64,000 bases of DNA. It comes from Roseivivax sp. THAF197b. GTDB lineage: Bacteria; Pseudomonadota; Alphaproteobacteria; Rhodobacterales; Rhodobacteraceae. The stretch spans positions 1 through 64,000 of the forward strand of contig NZ_CP045320.1 of NCBI RefSeq assembly GCF_009363255.1. Direction: 5' to 3'. A model generated the notes under the pieces. That model did not search any database, had not been told where the DNA came from, and worked only from the letters and a program-made list of their open reading frames with translations. The translations under genes were made by a program, and so were the position numbers. This document shows positions 35,271-44,936 of the stretch, piece after piece; the first letter of the stretch is position 1; each line of letters opens with the position of its first letter.

Positions 35271-35684
35271 GTTGCCGACCAGATGGTCTACAATTCCATT
35301 CGGGACAGCTCCGCGCAGCAGACGATTTCGGTGCAGTCGACCTTCGCGCGACGCAACACAAAGCTGAACGCAGCCGTCCGGCTTATGCGTGAGACGCTCG
35401 AGACGCCGATGCGCACGGCCGAGCTCGCGTCCGAAGTCGGTGTCTCCAGGCGTCAACTCGAGCGCCTTTTCACCAATCACCTCGGCCATCCACCGCACAC
35501 ATATTATCGCAAGTTGCGAATGGACCGCGCACAGCGCCTGCTTCTTCAGACTGACATGTCGGTACTCGAGGTTGCGCTCTCCTGTGGCTACGGCAGCACG
35601 AACCATTTCGCGCAGCACTACAGGCGCGCGTCCGGAGTGACGCCGTCAAAGCAGCGCTTCCGGATTTCAGGGCTAAATAATTAA
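35265..35684 (+). pseudogene. 5'-truncated AraC/GlxA-type regulator
   Basis: An AraC-type DNA-binding domain is intact: VADQMVYNSIRD, then RTAELASEVGVSRRQLERLF and VLEVALSCGYGSTNHFAQHYRRASGVTPSKQR. The N-terminal amidase-like sensing domain of GlxA-type regulators is missing, cut at the junction with the oxidoreductase stump. ATG 35283 could still start a DNA-binding fragment of 133 residues. It lies upstream of the catabolic genes; a regulatory effect is possible but unsupported. Confidence 0.72.
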
Positions 35685-36049
35685 AATAAAGCGCCAGCGT
35701 GAGCTGCGTGACGCTGCGAGCGCGTCGGTGGTGATACACAAAAGCGATATGCTTTTTACCCTTTTCGCTGTTTTGGCGAATGAGGTCGGCTGTTCAGGAT
35801 GATCTGCCCCAGAAGGGGTCTCTTCCAAGAGCAGGGCTGCCTTGTAACGAAATCCTGGATCGTATCGAAGATACCGAACGCAAAGCTCCGGAGAGCGCGA
35901 ATGGAGCTTTGTCGTCGGGAGGCCGATCCGGCTTCACAGGTTCGATTAAACGAAGCCGGGTATTACACCAGACCAAACGGGTATTGGACTTTGAGCCGCC
36001 CGAGATCGACCATCCCCCGTGCAAATAGACGCATGGATGGAAGCTCGAA
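35685..36049 (+). promoter_or_regulatory. Probable control region of the catB-ben operon
   Basis: A 365-bp gap with no gene I trust. It contains a palindrome GTATCGAAGATAC (35862-35874) and two direct CGGGTATT copies 21 bp apart (35957, 35978), just upstream of catB. The GTATC...GATAC form recurs ahead of catA, so it is a candidate site for the cluster LysR regulator. An inverted repeat CAGCGT/ACGCTG lies near 35695-35716. Confidence 0.45.
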
Positions 36050-37201
36050 GTGACAAAAATCGACCGCATCGAAACGACGATCCTGGATATCCCCACTATT
36101 CGGGGACATGTCCTGTCGATGACAACGATGATGCTGCAGTCTATCGTGCTCGTCCGCGTCAAGTTCGCGGATGGATCGGTTGGCTACGGCGAAGGGACAT
36201 CGATCGGCGGCATGAGCTATGGCGCTGAGAGCCCTGAAAGCATCAAGACTGCGATTGATACCTACATTACGCCTCTGATTTTGGGTCGGGACGGTGACCA
36301 GATCAATGTTCTGATCGATATGATTGACCGCGGGGTGAAGGGTAATCCAATCGCCCGGTGTGCTGTCGAGACTGCGCTGTGGGACGGCCTGGCCAAGCGG
36401 CTCGGCGTATCAATTGCAAAGCTGTTCGGCGGACCTGTTCGGACCGCCATGCCGGTGGCCTGGACCCTCGCCTCTGGCAATGCCGAGACCGATATCAGCG
36501 AGGCGCACGAGATGATCGGCGCCAAGCGCCATAACATCTTCAAGCTGAAGATCGGCAAGCGCCCGGTGCGGGAGGATGTCGCCCACGTCGCTGCGATCTG
36601 TGATGCGGTCGGCGATCAAGCCTCGATCCGTGTTGACGTCAATCAAGCGTGGTCGCTGGCCGACGCACGCTGGGGTCTGCGCGGTCTGCAGGAGATCGGT
36701 GTCGACTTGGTCGAGCAACCCGTTGGCGCAGGCCACATCGCTCAGTTGAGGTCGCTGACCGACGCCTACGAGATCGCGGTCATGGCCGATGAGGCGCTAC
36801 AGGGGCCGGTGTCGGCGATGAAGGTGGCGGCGAATCGGTCGGCTGATGTTTTCGCAGTCAAGATAGCGCAATCCGGCGGTTTGAAGCGGGGCAATGAGGT
36901 AATAGCCATCGGTCAAGCGTCGGGGATTGGCCTGTATGCGGGCACGATGCTCGAAGCGGGCATCGGCACCGCGGCTGCGCTTCAATTGTTTTCGACTGTG
37001 CCCGTGCTCGAATGGGGGACGGAGCTCTTCGGACCTCTGCTTCTACGCCATGAGATTCTCGCGCGCCCGATCGAATATCGCGACTTCAACGTGCATCTGC
37101 CCGACGGGCTTGGCCTTGGTGCCGAGCCCGATCCGGAAGCCGTGACCCAGTTTAGCCGGGACCGAAGCAGCAGTGTTCACGCTGTGAGCGCCCAGACCTG
37201 A
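36050..37201 (+). CDS. catB: Muconate cycloisomerase (CatB)
   Basis: An enolase-superfamily enzyme that converts cis,cis-muconate to muconolactone. The 383-residue chain has the KxK pair at Lys165/Lys167 (FKLKIGKRP), metal ligands in [14 protein letters not shown] and MADEAL, the second base lysine in VKIAQSGG, and EAGIGTAA near the C-terminus, all in family order. Start is GTG 36050 with GGAAG upstream. It leads the operon with benABCD, 29 bp before benA. The separation from catA (10 kb away) is unusual. Confidence 0.9.
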   Translation: MTKIDRIETTILDIPTIRGHVLSMTTMMLQSIVLVRVKFADGSVGYGEGTSIGGMSYGAESPESIKTAIDTYITPLILGRDGDQINVLIDMIDRGVKGNPIARCAVETALWDGLAKRLGVSIAKLFGGPVRTAMPVAWTLASGNAETDISEAHEMIGAKRHNIFKLKIGKRPVREDVAHVAAICDAVGDQASIRVDVNQAWSLADARWGLRGLQEIGVDLVEQPVGAGHIAQLRSLTDAYEIAVMADEALQGPVSAMKVAANRSADVFAVKIAQSGGLKRGNEVIAIGQASGIGLYAGTMLEAGIGTAAALQLFSTVPVLEWGTELFGPLLLRHEILARPIEYRDFNVHLPDGLGLGAEPDPEAVTQFSRDRSSSVHAVSAQT

Positions 37202-37230
37202 AACACATCCGAACCAGGAGGAGAAACCAC

Positions 37231-38616
37231 ATGTTTACTGAAGCCAACTTGGCCAGCCTGGAGAAGCGGCTGGAAGGCATCGTCGAAGAGGGCGATCACA
37301 ACGGGATCTATCGCGCACGCCGCGATATGTTCACCGATAGCGAGCTTTTTGAGCTCGAGATGAAGCACATCTTCGAGGGCAATTGGGTCTTCATGGCGCA
37401 TGAAAGCCAGATCCCCAATCCCGGCGACTACTTCACCGCGCATCTCGGACGCGTTCCGGTCGTGATTACGCGTGACAAGAACGGCGAGCTGCACTGCCTG
37501 GTGAATTCCTGCACGCATCGCGGTGCCATGTTGTGCCGCTTCAAGCGCAACAACACCAAGACATTCACCTGCCCGTTCCACGGCTGGACGTTCTCGAATG
37601 ACGGGCGTCTGCTGAAGGTAAAGAACCCCAAGGATGCCGGCTATCCGGAAGACTTTAACAAGGACGGAAGCCACGACCTGCGCCGCGTGAAGCTGGGCAA
37701 CTACCGGGGCTTTCTCTGGGGATCGCTGAACCACGACGTGCCGGAGATCGAGGAGTATCTGGGCGAGACGACCAAGCTCATCGATCTGATCGTTGACCAG
37801 TCCGATGAAGGCGTTGAGGTGCTGCGCGGTTCGTCCACCTACACCTTTGACGGCAACTGGAAGCTGCAGGCCGAGAACGGCGCTGACGGCTACCACGTCT
37901 CCTCGGTGCACTGGAACTACGTGCAAACCACGTCCCGTCGCGGCCAGGAAGGCCGCGAGGACAAGATCAAGGCGAATGACGCTTCCAAGTGGGACCAGCA
38001 GCGCGGTGGTTTTTATGCCTTCAACCACGGGCACATCCTGCTGTGGAATATCTGGGCCGACGCCTCGAACCGACCCGCCTACATGCGCTGGGACGAATAC
38101 AAGGAAAAGCATGGCGAGACCCGTGCGCGTTGGATGGTGCAGTCGCTCCGTAACCTCTGCATCTACCCGAACGTGTTCCTGATGGACCAGTTCAGCTCTC
38201 AGATCCGCATGTTCCGGCCCATCGACGTCGACAAGACCGAAGTCACGATCTACTGCATCGCGCCCAAGGGCGAGAGCCAGGAAGCCCGGTCGCGCCGGAT
38301 CCGTCAGTACGAGGATTTCTTCAACGCTTCGGGCATGGCGACCCCGGACGACACCGAGGAATTCCGTGCGACCCAGCGCGGCTACGCCGCAGCGGCGGTC
38401 GCGCCGTGGAACGATCTCAACCGTGGTGCGACCCACTGGATCGACGGGCCTGACGATACCGCGGAAGAGCTTGGCATCACGCCCCTCATGTCGGGTCCGA
38501 AGCAGGAAGACGAAGGGCTCTTCGTTGTCCAGCACGGACACTGGGCCGAGCGGATGCTCGACGCCGTCCGGGCCGAGCGCGAGAAGCTCGCAGCTAAACC
38601 CATGGCAGCGGAGTAA
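37231..38616 (+). CDS. benA: Benzoate 1,2-dioxygenase, large (alpha) subunit
   Basis: The terminal oxygenase alpha subunit. A Rieske centre is formed by Cys94-His96 (CTHRG) and Cys114-His117 (CPFHGW). The mononuclear iron site is in [16 protein letters not shown]. The first 200 residues closely follow BenA from Pseudomonas and Acinetobacter as I know them ([39 protein letters not shown]). Length 461 fits. A strong AGGAGG leader precedes ATG 37231. With BenB and BenC it makes the cis-dihydrodiol of benzoate. Confidence 0.95.
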   Translation: MFTEANLASLEKRLEGIVEEGDHNGIYRARRDMFTDSELFELEMKHIFEGNWVFMAHESQIPNPGDYFTAHLGRVPVVITRDKNGELHCLVNSCTHRGAMLCRFKRNNTKTFTCPFHGWTFSNDGRLLKVKNPKDAGYPEDFNKDGSHDLRRVKLGNYRGFLWGSLNHDVPEIEEYLGETTKLIDLIVDQSDEGVEVLRGSSTYTFDGNWKLQAENGADGYHVSSVHWNYVQTTSRRGQEGREDKIKANDASKWDQQRGGFYAFNHGHILLWNIWADASNRPAYMRWDEYKEKHGETRARWMVQSLRNLCIYPNVFLMDQFSSQIRMFRPIDVDKTEVTIYCIAPKGESQEARSRRIRQYEDFFNASGMATPDDTEEFRATQRGYAAAAVAPWNDLNRGATHWIDGPDDTAEELGITPLMSGPKQEDEGLFVVQHGHWAERMLDAVRAEREKLAAKPMAAE

Positions 38617-38621
38617 AAGCA

Positions 38622-39158
38622 ATGAATGTTCAGACTCTCACCAAGACTGTCGAAGCCGTCGTGCCGAAGAGCTTGACCTACGACCAGATCGCCATGTTCC
38701 TCTACGCCGAGGCCCGCTGCCTCGACGACCGGGATTGGGACGCCTGGCTGGAGTTCTATCACCAGGATTGCGAGTTCTGGATGCCGGCATGGGACGATTT
38801 CGACACCCTGACCGAAGATCCGCAAAACGAGATGTCGCTGATCTACTATCCGGACAAGTCCGGGATCGAGGACCGCGTTTTCCGTATCAAGACCGACAGG
38901 TCGTCGGCGACTTCGCTGCCCGAGCCGCGCACCAACCACAATATCTCGAACATCGAGGTACTGTCGGATGACGGCAAGGAGATCCGGGTGCGGTTCAACT
39001 GGGTGACAAAGTCGTTCCGCTACGGCGACACCGACACGCATTGGGGGACGTCGTTCTACGCGATCGACATCTCCGGTGAGCGACCGCTGATCTCTGACAA
39101 GAAGGTCGTTCTCAAGAACGATCACATTCACCACGTGATCGACATCTACCACATCTAA
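38622..39158 (+). CDS. benB: Benzoate 1,2-dioxygenase, small (beta) subunit
   Basis: The 178-residue structural beta subunit, 5 bp after benA. Typical features are YDQIAMFLYAEARCLDDRDWDAWLEFYHQDCEFWMPAW near the N-terminus and the DKKVVLKNDHIHHVIDIYHI tail. It is slightly longer than usual because of a 16-residue N-terminal extension. It has no catalytic role of its own and stabilises the alpha3beta3 hexamer. A hairpin between benB and benC may adjust expression of the reductase. Confidence 0.93.
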   Translation: MNVQTLTKTVEAVVPKSLTYDQIAMFLYAEARCLDDRDWDAWLEFYHQDCEFWMPAWDDFDTLTEDPQNEMSLIYYPDKSGIEDRVFRIKTDRSSATSLPEPRTNHNISNIEVLSDDGKEIRVRFNWVTKSFRYGDTDTHWGTSFYAIDISGERPLISDKKVVLKNDHIHHVIDIYHI

Positions 39159-39187
39159 TCCCGGATCTCCGGGAGGACCGAAACCAC

Positions 39188-39209
39188 CCCGCGCGCGAAT
39201 GCGCGCGGG
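39188..39209 (+). promoter_or_regulatory. Intercistronic hairpin between benB and benC
   Basis: Perfect arms CCCGCGCGC (39188-39196) and GCGCGCGGG (39201-39209) around GAAT. No T-run follows, so it is more likely an mRNA-stability or attenuation element that lets oxygenase subunits exceed reductase. Confidence 0.55.
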
Positions 39210-39228
39210 CGCAAGGGAGGAGTATGTC

Positions 39229-40251
39229 ATGACCTACCAAGTGGTTCTGAATTTCGAGGATGGCGTGTCTCGCGTCATTTCCTGTGACGACGCCGAGAAG
39301 GTCACCGACGCCGCCTTCCGTCACAAGATAAACCTGCCGATGGACTGTCGGGACGGCGTCTGCGGTACCTGCAAGTGCAAGGTAGGTGCCGGGGACTACG
39401 AGATGGAGTTCTATCTCGAGGACGAAGCAATGACCGAGGAGGAGGAGCAGGAAGGCTACGCGCTCCTTTGCCAGACCACCGTGTCATCGGATGCCGTTTT
39501 CAACGTTATGGCGTCGTCCGAAGCATGCAAGACCGGCGCGCAGCAGACCGCAGGCGAGGTCATCGCAGCGGAAAAGCTGTCTGAGACTTCTTTCAATCTC
39601 CGTGTGAAGCTTGAAAAACCCCTGGGTTTTCTTCCCGGACAATATGTCAACGTCTCGGTGCCCGGTACCGAAGAGACGAGATCCTATTCCTTCTCGTCGA
39701 AGCCCGGCACGGACGAAGCGACCTTTCTCATCCGCAATCTGGAAGGCGGCGTAATGTCGTCCTACCTCGCGGAGCGCGCTTCTGCCGGCGACAAGGTCGA
39801 GCTGACCGGTCCGATGGGTATCTTTTACCTTCGCGAAATGAAACGCCCGCAGCTTTGGCTGGCAGGCGGCACCGGCCTCGCGCCATTCCTGTCGATGCTC
39901 GAGAAAGTGGCCGAAGAGGGTACAGACCAGCCCATCACGCTCTACTACGCGGTGACCAGAGCAGCGGACCTCGTGGAGTTGGAGCGGGTCGAGCAATTGG
40001 CTGAGAAAATCGGAACCGTCACTGTTGTGACGATCCTGGCAGCAGAAGACGAAGAGCACGCCCTGAAGGGCTATGTCACAGATCACCTCTCGGAAAAGGA
40101 CATGAACGACGGTGACGTCGATGTCTATCTCTGTGGCCCACCGCCCATGGTCGATGCCGTGAGCAAGCACTTTAAAACGCTTGGAACTGAGCCCGCGCAG
40201 TTCTTCTACGAGAAGTTCAACCCGTCCGAGTCCAAAGCCGAGGCTGCCTGA
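39229..40251 (+). CDS. benC: Benzoate 1,2-dioxygenase reductase
   Basis: The 340-residue electron-transfer component has an N-terminal plant-type 2Fe-2S domain (CRDGVCGTCKCKV, last Cys in LLCQT). It continues with an FAD domain (RSYSFSS) and an NAD domain (GGTGLAPFLSML, CGPPPMVDAV). Start ATG 39229 is preceded by AAGGGAGGAG; the longer frame has no leader. It passes electrons from NADH to BenA. The stop is followed directly by the benD ATG. Confidence 0.94.
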   Translation: MTYQVVLNFEDGVSRVISCDDAEKVTDAAFRHKINLPMDCRDGVCGTCKCKVGAGDYEMEFYLEDEAMTEEEEQEGYALLCQTTVSSDAVFNVMASSEACKTGAQQTAGEVIAAEKLSETSFNLRVKLEKPLGFLPGQYVNVSVPGTEETRSYSFSSKPGTDEATFLIRNLEGGVMSSYLAERASAGDKVELTGPMGIFYLREMKRPQLWLAGGTGLAPFLSMLEKVAEEGTDQPITLYYAVTRAADLVELERVEQLAEKIGTVTVVTILAAEDEEHALKGYVTDHLSEKDMNDGDVDVYLCGPPPMVDAVSKHFKTLGTEPAQFFYEKFNPSESKAEAA

Positions 40252-40252
40252 G

Positions 40253-41026
40253 ATGCGGTTCTCCGGAAAGACAATGGTGGTGACCGGTGCCGCGCAAGGC
40301 ATTGGCAGACGCGTTGCGGAACGTGCCGCCGCCGAGGGTGCCGAGGTACTGATCGTCGACCGTGCTCAGGCGCGCAATGACGTCGTAAAGGCGATCAAGG
40401 CGGCCGGTGGGACAGCCCATGCGGTGGCCGCAAACCTGGAGACCTATTCAGGCTGCAAGAAAGCGATCGACAAGGCGATCTCGCTTTGGGGGCGTATCGA
40501 CATACTCGTGAACAACGTCGGCGGCACCATCTGGGCCAAACCGTACGAACACTATGATCCCAAACAGATCGACGCAGAGATCAGCCGGTCGCTCATGCCG
40601 ACGCTCTACTGCTGCCACCTTGCTCTCGCGCCAATGCTCGAAGCGGGGAAGGGTGTCATAGTAAATGTCAGCTCGATCGCGACGCGGGGATTGAATCGTG
40701 TTCCCTATGGCGCGGCGAAGGGCGGCGTCAACGCGCTGACCCAGAACCTTGCCTGGGAAGTGGCCGAACGCGGCATTCGCGTTGTCGCTACCGCCCCTGG
40801 CGGGACTGAAGCACCTCCGCGCATCACGTCCCGCATTCCCGATAAGGGGGAAGCGCAGCGCGAGGACTGGTACCAGGCGATCATCGACCAGACGGTCCAG
40901 TCTTCGTTTCTCAAGCGGTACAGCACGCTCGATGAACAGGCTGCCCCAATCCTTTTCCTGGCCTCAGACGAGGCTTCTTACCTCACCGGCGTCACTCTAC
41001 CCGTAGGCGGCGGCGATCTCGGCTGA
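40253..41026 (+). CDS. benD: cis-Dihydroxycyclohexadiene carboxylate dehydrogenase
   Basis: An SDR-family enzyme (257 residues) that oxidises and decarboxylates the benzoate diol to catechol. It has TGAAQGIGRR (Gly-rich NAD site), NNVGG, catalytic Ser in NVSSIATRG and YGAAKGG. ATG 40253 is one base after the benC stop. BenD orthologues share this length and the C-terminal SYLTGVTLPVGGGDLG tail. Confidence 0.93.
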   Translation: MRFSGKTMVVTGAAQGIGRRVAERAAAEGAEVLIVDRAQARNDVVKAIKAAGGTAHAVAANLETYSGCKKAIDKAISLWGRIDILVNNVGGTIWAKPYEHYDPKQIDAEISRSLMPTLYCCHLALAPMLEAGKGVIVNVSSIATRGLNRVPYGAAKGGVNALTQNLAWEVAERGIRVVATAPGGTEAPPRITSRIPDKGEAQREDWYQAIIDQTVQSSFLKRYSTLDEQAAPILFLASDEASYLTGVTLPVGGGDLG

Positions 41027-41063
41027 GCGGTCATCGCCAGCTTTTCACCCAAGGGAGGACAAC

Positions 41064-42251
41064 ATGAAACATACCACACTAACCTTTTCGGCCGCTGTAT
41101 TGGCTGCGGGTTTAACCGCCCAGAGCGCACAGGCCCAAGATCAGATCGATGTCGGCCTACTGCTGCCATATTCGGGCGTCTACGCAGCGCTCGGCAACGA
41201 TATACAGGCCGGCTTTGAACTTGGTCTCGCAGCCTACGGTGACGAGGTCGAGCAGACGTTCAACCTCCATATCGAAGACACCGAGGTTAAACCGCCGGTT
41301 GGTCTGGCCAAAGCGCGCAAACTCGTGCTTCAGGATGATGTCGATGTCATGGTCGGCATCGTATCCTCCGCAGTCCTCGGTGCCGTCTCGGACATCGTGG
41401 CGCAAATGGAAGTCCCGCTGATTGTCGCCAATGCAGGCAATGACGACGCAACCGGCGCGGGCTGCTCGCCCTATATCACGCGCCTCAGCTTTGCGAATGG
41501 CCAGATCAATCGCCCGATGGGCGAATGGATGGCCGGTCAGGGGATCGAGACCGTCTATACCCTTGCGCCCGATTATGCCGCCGGGCGGCAGATGATCGAG
41601 GCCTTCACCGCCGGCTTTACCGAGGCAGGCGGCGAGGTCGTTGGCTCGCAATACACGCCTTTCCAGCAGACCACCGACTTCGGTCCCTACCTGACCGAGG
41701 CGAAATCGTCCGGTGCAGATGCGGTCTATGTCTTCTATGCCGGGGGCGAGGCGATCTCTTTCGTCAAGCAATATGACAGCTTCGGCCTGAAGGCGGAAAT
41801 GCCGCTCTACGGTGCCGGTTTCTTGACTTCGCCGCTTTACGTGAATGCCGAAGGCCCCGCCGCGGTGGGCGTGATTGCTGCGCTGCATTATGTTCCGACC
41901 ATCGAAAATGCAGAAAACGATGCCTTCGTGACGGCCTTCCAGGAAAAGACTGGGCGTCAGCCGTCGGAATTCGCGGTGCACGGGTACGACTCGGCTCGCG
42001 CCATCATTGAGGCAGTGAAAACCGGCGCAACCACGCGTTCGGAAATTGCAGCAGCACTATCGAAGGTTAGCTTCGATGGCCCGCGCGGTGCCTTGTCAAT
42101 CGATCCCGCGACCAACAACATCATCCAGCCGATCTACGTCTATGAGACTGTTGAGGCAGAAGGTGGTGAGGGGCTGACCCAGCGCATCATTGCACAGCTT
42201 GACGCCGAGCAGATGCCCCCGAATGGCTGCGAGATGAAGCCGATCAACTGA
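41064..42251 (+). CDS. Periplasmic binding protein of a branched-chain-type ABC importer
   Basis: A type-1 periplasmic binding protein (395 residues) with a clear signal peptide (hydrophobic core LTFSAAVLAAGLTAQ, cleavage after AQA). The mature part has IDVGLLLPYSGVYAALGNDI and later FAVHGYDSARAIIEAV, typical of the Liv/aromatic-acid branch. In this operon its ligand is probably benzoate or a related aromatic acid (inference from context). A hairpin between this gene and livH fits the usual excess expression of the binding protein. Confidence 0.9.
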   Translation: MKHTTLTFSAAVLAAGLTAQSAQAQDQIDVGLLLPYSGVYAALGNDIQAGFELGLAAYGDEVEQTFNLHIEDTEVKPPVGLAKARKLVLQDDVDVMVGIVSSAVLGAVSDIVAQMEVPLIVANAGNDDATGAGCSPYITRLSFANGQINRPMGEWMAGQGIETVYTLAPDYAAGRQMIEAFTAGFTEAGGEVVGSQYTPFQQTTDFGPYLTEAKSSGADAVYVFYAGGEAISFVKQYDSFGLKAEMPLYGAGFLTSPLYVNAEGPAAVGVIAALHYVPTIENAENDAFVTAFQEKTGRQPSEFAVHGYDSARAIIEAVKTGATTRSEIAAALSKVSFDGPRGALSIDPATNNIIQPIYVYETVEAEGGEGLTQRIIAQLDAEQMPPNGCEMKPIN

Positions 42252-42268
42252 TCGCCACTTACCAGACC

Positions 42269-42290
42269 GGCCGCGCGAAAAGGCGCGGCC
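42269..42290 (+). promoter_or_regulatory. Hairpin between the binding-protein and permease genes
   Basis: Perfect 8-bp arms GGCCGCGC (42269-42276) and GCGCGGCC (42283-42290) around a 6-base loop, no T-run. Such stems commonly protect the upstream mRNA of ABC importer operons. Confidence 0.6.
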
Positions 42291-42316
42291 GCCTACTTCA
42301 ACGGAGGAAAAGATCC

Positions 42317-43189
42317 ATGTCGGGCGATCCCGGATTCTGGATATTGCAGACGCTGAACGCCCTTCAGCTGTCGATGCTTCTGTTCCTGCTCTCCGTCGGA
42401 TTGACGGTGATCTTCGGACTGATGCATTTCGTCAACCTGGCCCACGGTGCGCTTTATGCGCTCGGAGCCTATGTGGCCGCGACATTCGCGGGCATGGCCG
42501 GGTATTGGGTCGGCTTCTTCGCCGCACCCGTGGCGGTCGCTTTGTTCGGTATTTTGCTCTACTGGGGCCTTATTCAGCGGATGCGGAAATCCGGCCCTAT
42601 GGCACAGGTCCTTGTGACCTTCGGTCTGATCTTCGCACTTTGGGATCTGACCCGAATCATCTGGGGAGATATCGCTGTCGGGATCGAGACGCCGGCCCTG
42701 CTGTCTGGCCGCATTTCGCTGCTTGGTGTTGATTATCCGGCCTATCGTCTCTTCGTGATCTTTCTGGGCGGAGTGGTCTTCGCAGCACTGGCTGTCATAC
42801 TCGGACGAACACAGATCGGTGCGATGATCCGTGCTGGTGTCGATAATGACGACATGGCCGCCTGCCTTGGCATCAATGTCGAGAAACTGTTTTTTGCGGT
42901 CTTCTGCGTAGGCTGTGCCCTGGCGGGTTTGGCGGGAGCCGTAGCCGCGCCGCTTCTGTCGGTTACCCCGGGCATGGGGCTCGATATCCTTATTCCGACG
43001 CTCATCGTTATCGTAATAGGCGGGCTCGGATCGTTGCAGGGGGCCATCGCAGGATCGCTGATTTTCGGTTTCGTACAAACGTTCGGCGCTGTCTTGGCAC
43101 CGCAGATCTCCTCCGTCCTCATATACGCCCTGCTGGCGCTGGTGCTGATCACGAAGCCCGCGGGCCTTTTCCCGGCCAAGGGAGCCTGA
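42317..43189 (+). CDS. ABC importer permease, LivH type
   Basis: A 290-residue inner-membrane permease with about eight hydrophobic segments. It contains the LivH-type sequence GLMHFVNLAHGALYALGAY and the EAA-like region VIVIGGLGSLQGAIAGSLIFGFVQTFG. AACGGAGG precedes ATG 42317. It pairs with the following LivM-type permease. Confidence 0.92.
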   Translation: MSGDPGFWILQTLNALQLSMLLFLLSVGLTVIFGLMHFVNLAHGALYALGAYVAATFAGMAGYWVGFFAAPVAVALFGILLYWGLIQRMRKSGPMAQVLVTFGLIFALWDLTRIIWGDIAVGIETPALLSGRISLLGVDYPAYRLFVIFLGGVVFAALAVILGRTQIGAMIRAGVDNDDMAACLGINVEKLFFAVFCVGCALAGLAGAVAAPLLSVTPGMGLDILIPTLIVIVIGGLGSLQGAIAGSLIFGFVQTFGAVLAPQISSVLIYALLALVLITKPAGLFPAKGA

Positions 43190-43192
43190 ACC

Positions 43193-44200
43193 ATGTTCCA
43201 TCACACGCCCCTTCGTTACGGTACTCTCGTGGTGCTTTTGGCCTGTGCGCTCTATGCCGCATTTGCGGCTGGGTACTTCGGCCTCGAGATCCTGATCGAG
43301 ATCCTCGTACTTGCCATGCTTGTGATCGCTATCGATATCGTGGCGGGTTTCGGCGGCATGGTGTCATTGTGCCACGGAGCTCTTCTGGGCGTTGGTGCCT
43401 ACGCTTATGCCATGCTGGCAGTCAAAGCGGGTGTAGCCGCGCCCGTGGCCATGGTGGCCTCGGTGGGCATTACCGGGCTTCTGGCCTGGATTATCGGTGC
43501 GGTCTGCGCCCGGACCCACGGCATCTACTTCATCATGGCGACGCTCGCTTTCGGTCAGATGGCCTACTCCTACATCTTCGAAACACCGATCTTCGGCGGC
43601 GATGACGGGTTGGGCGGTATTCCACGTCTCGATCTGTCGCCGGTCGGGCTCGACATGATGGACAGCCGCACATTCGCGCTCTTTGCGCTTGGCGCGTTGA
43701 TCCTGTGCTACTTGTTCGCAGTCTCCATTCTGCGCTCTGGGCTTGGCCGCAGCCTCGTGGGCGTCATGCAATCTGAACAGCGCATGCGCGCGCTCGGTTT
43801 GGTGACGTGGCGGGTCAAGGCAGATGTGTTCGGCCTTTCCGGCCTGATCGCGGGACTCGCGGGAGCGATTTCTGCGCAGCACATTCTTTATATCTCACCA
43901 AGTCTGCTCAATTGGACTGTGTCAGGCGAGGCGCTTGTCGTTGTGATCCTCGGCGGCCTTGGAACACTTGTTGGCCCGTTGGTTGGCGCTGCAGCCTTCG
44001 TTCTGCTGAAGCACAATATCTCGGAGTACACGCCGTACTGGCACCTCGTCACCGGTTTGATCCTGATTGCCGTGGTCATGAGCCGGGCCAATGGGATTTT
44101 CGGCTTCATCGAGGCGCGACTGAGCGCACGTTCCGAAGCCAAGTCCGAAAAGACTTCCAACGCGCAGAGCAACACGGCAACGGAGACGAACAATGCTTGA
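43193..44200 (+). CDS. ABC importer permease, LivM type
   Basis: A 335-residue permease with many membrane segments and the LivM markers GFGGMVSLCHGALLGVGAY, HGIYFIMATLAFGQM and LVVVILGGLGTLVGPLVGA. The C-terminus has a short polar tail rich in Ser, Lys and Glu. The ATG lies 3 bases after the livH stop; the stop overlaps the next gene by 8 bases. Confidence 0.92.
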   Translation: MFHHTPLRYGTLVVLLACALYAAFAAGYFGLEILIEILVLAMLVIAIDIVAGFGGMVSLCHGALLGVGAYAYAMLAVKAGVAAPVAMVASVGITGLLAWIIGAVCARTHGIYFIMATLAFGQMAYSYIFETPIFGGDDGLGGIPRLDLSPVGLDMMDSRTFALFALGALILCYLFAVSILRSGLGRSLVGVMQSEQRMRALGLVTWRVKADVFGLSGLIAGLAGAISAQHILYISPSLLNWTVSGEALVVVILGGLGTLVGPLVGAAAFVLLKHNISEYTPYWHLVTGLILIAVVMSRANGIFGFIEARLSARSEAKSEKTSNAQSNTATETNNA

Positions 44201-44936
44201 GACACGTGGCCTCGATAAAAGCTTCGGTGCGATCCACGTCACCAAGTCTGTTGATCTTAAGCTGGCACAAGGTGAACGTCGTGTTCTGCTTGGGCCGAAC
44301 GGTGCCGGCAAAACGACCCTGTTCAACCAACTGGTTGGAGAGATCACGCCAGACACGGGCCAAATCTTTCTCGCCGGCGAGGAAGTGACTGACCTGTCGG
44401 TTCACCAGCGAGCCCGGCGCGGGCTATCCCGGAGCTACCAGAAGAACACCCTGTTCGATGGTCTGACCATCGCCGAGAACCTGGGGCTTGCTGCTGCTGT
44501 TCATACAAGGAACGCGACGCGGCTCTGGGGCGACAGCCTGACCCGGCCCGAGGTGCGCGCCGTGGTCGACGAGGTGGCCGAGCAGGTCAAGCTTACACCT
44601 TACCTCGGTGCCCGCGTGAACGAGGTGTCTTACGGCGTACGCCGACAGCTCGAAGTGGGCGTCGCGTTGGCGACACGGCCCAAGGTCCTGCTCATGGACG
44701 AGCCAACATCGGGCGTCGGTCCGGAAATGTCACACGCCTTCCATGAACTTCTGGCGGACCTTCCGCGCGATCTCACCATGCTCATCATCGAGCACGACAT
44801 GGATCTCGCCTTCGAGGTGGCCGACACGATCACCGTTTTGAACTACGGCGAAGTGGTTTTCGACGGAACGCCCGACGCTGCACGCGGCTCCGAATTGCTG
44901 CGCGACATTTATCTGGGGAGCTGGGAAGATGCTTGA
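44193..44936 (+). CDS. ABC importer ATPase, LivG type
   Basis: A 247-residue ATPase with Walker A GPNGAGKTT, an EVSYGVRRQLEVGVAL signature (the usual LSGGQ is replaced by VSYGVRR, common in LivG), Walker B VLLMDEPTSG, and the H-loop in IIEHDMD. Start overlaps livM and the end overlaps livF by 8 bases each (ATGCTTGA). Confidence 0.92.
   Translation: MLETRGLDKSFGAIHVTKSVDLKLAQGERRVLLGPNGAGKTTLFNQLVGEITPDTGQIFLAGEEVTDLSVHQRARRGLSRSYQKNTLFDGLTIAENLGLAAAVHTRNATRLWGDSLTRPEVRAVVDEVAEQVKLTPYLGARVNEVSYGVRRQLEVGVALATRPKVLLMDEPTSGVGPEMSHAFHELLADLPRDLTMLIIEHDMDLAFEVADTITVLNYGEVVFDGTPDAARGSELLRDIYLGSWEDA

Noticed and set aside
42293..43204. 303-residue open frame antisense to the LivH-type permease
   Set aside because: Polar, repeat-rich shadow of a hydrophobic permease gene.
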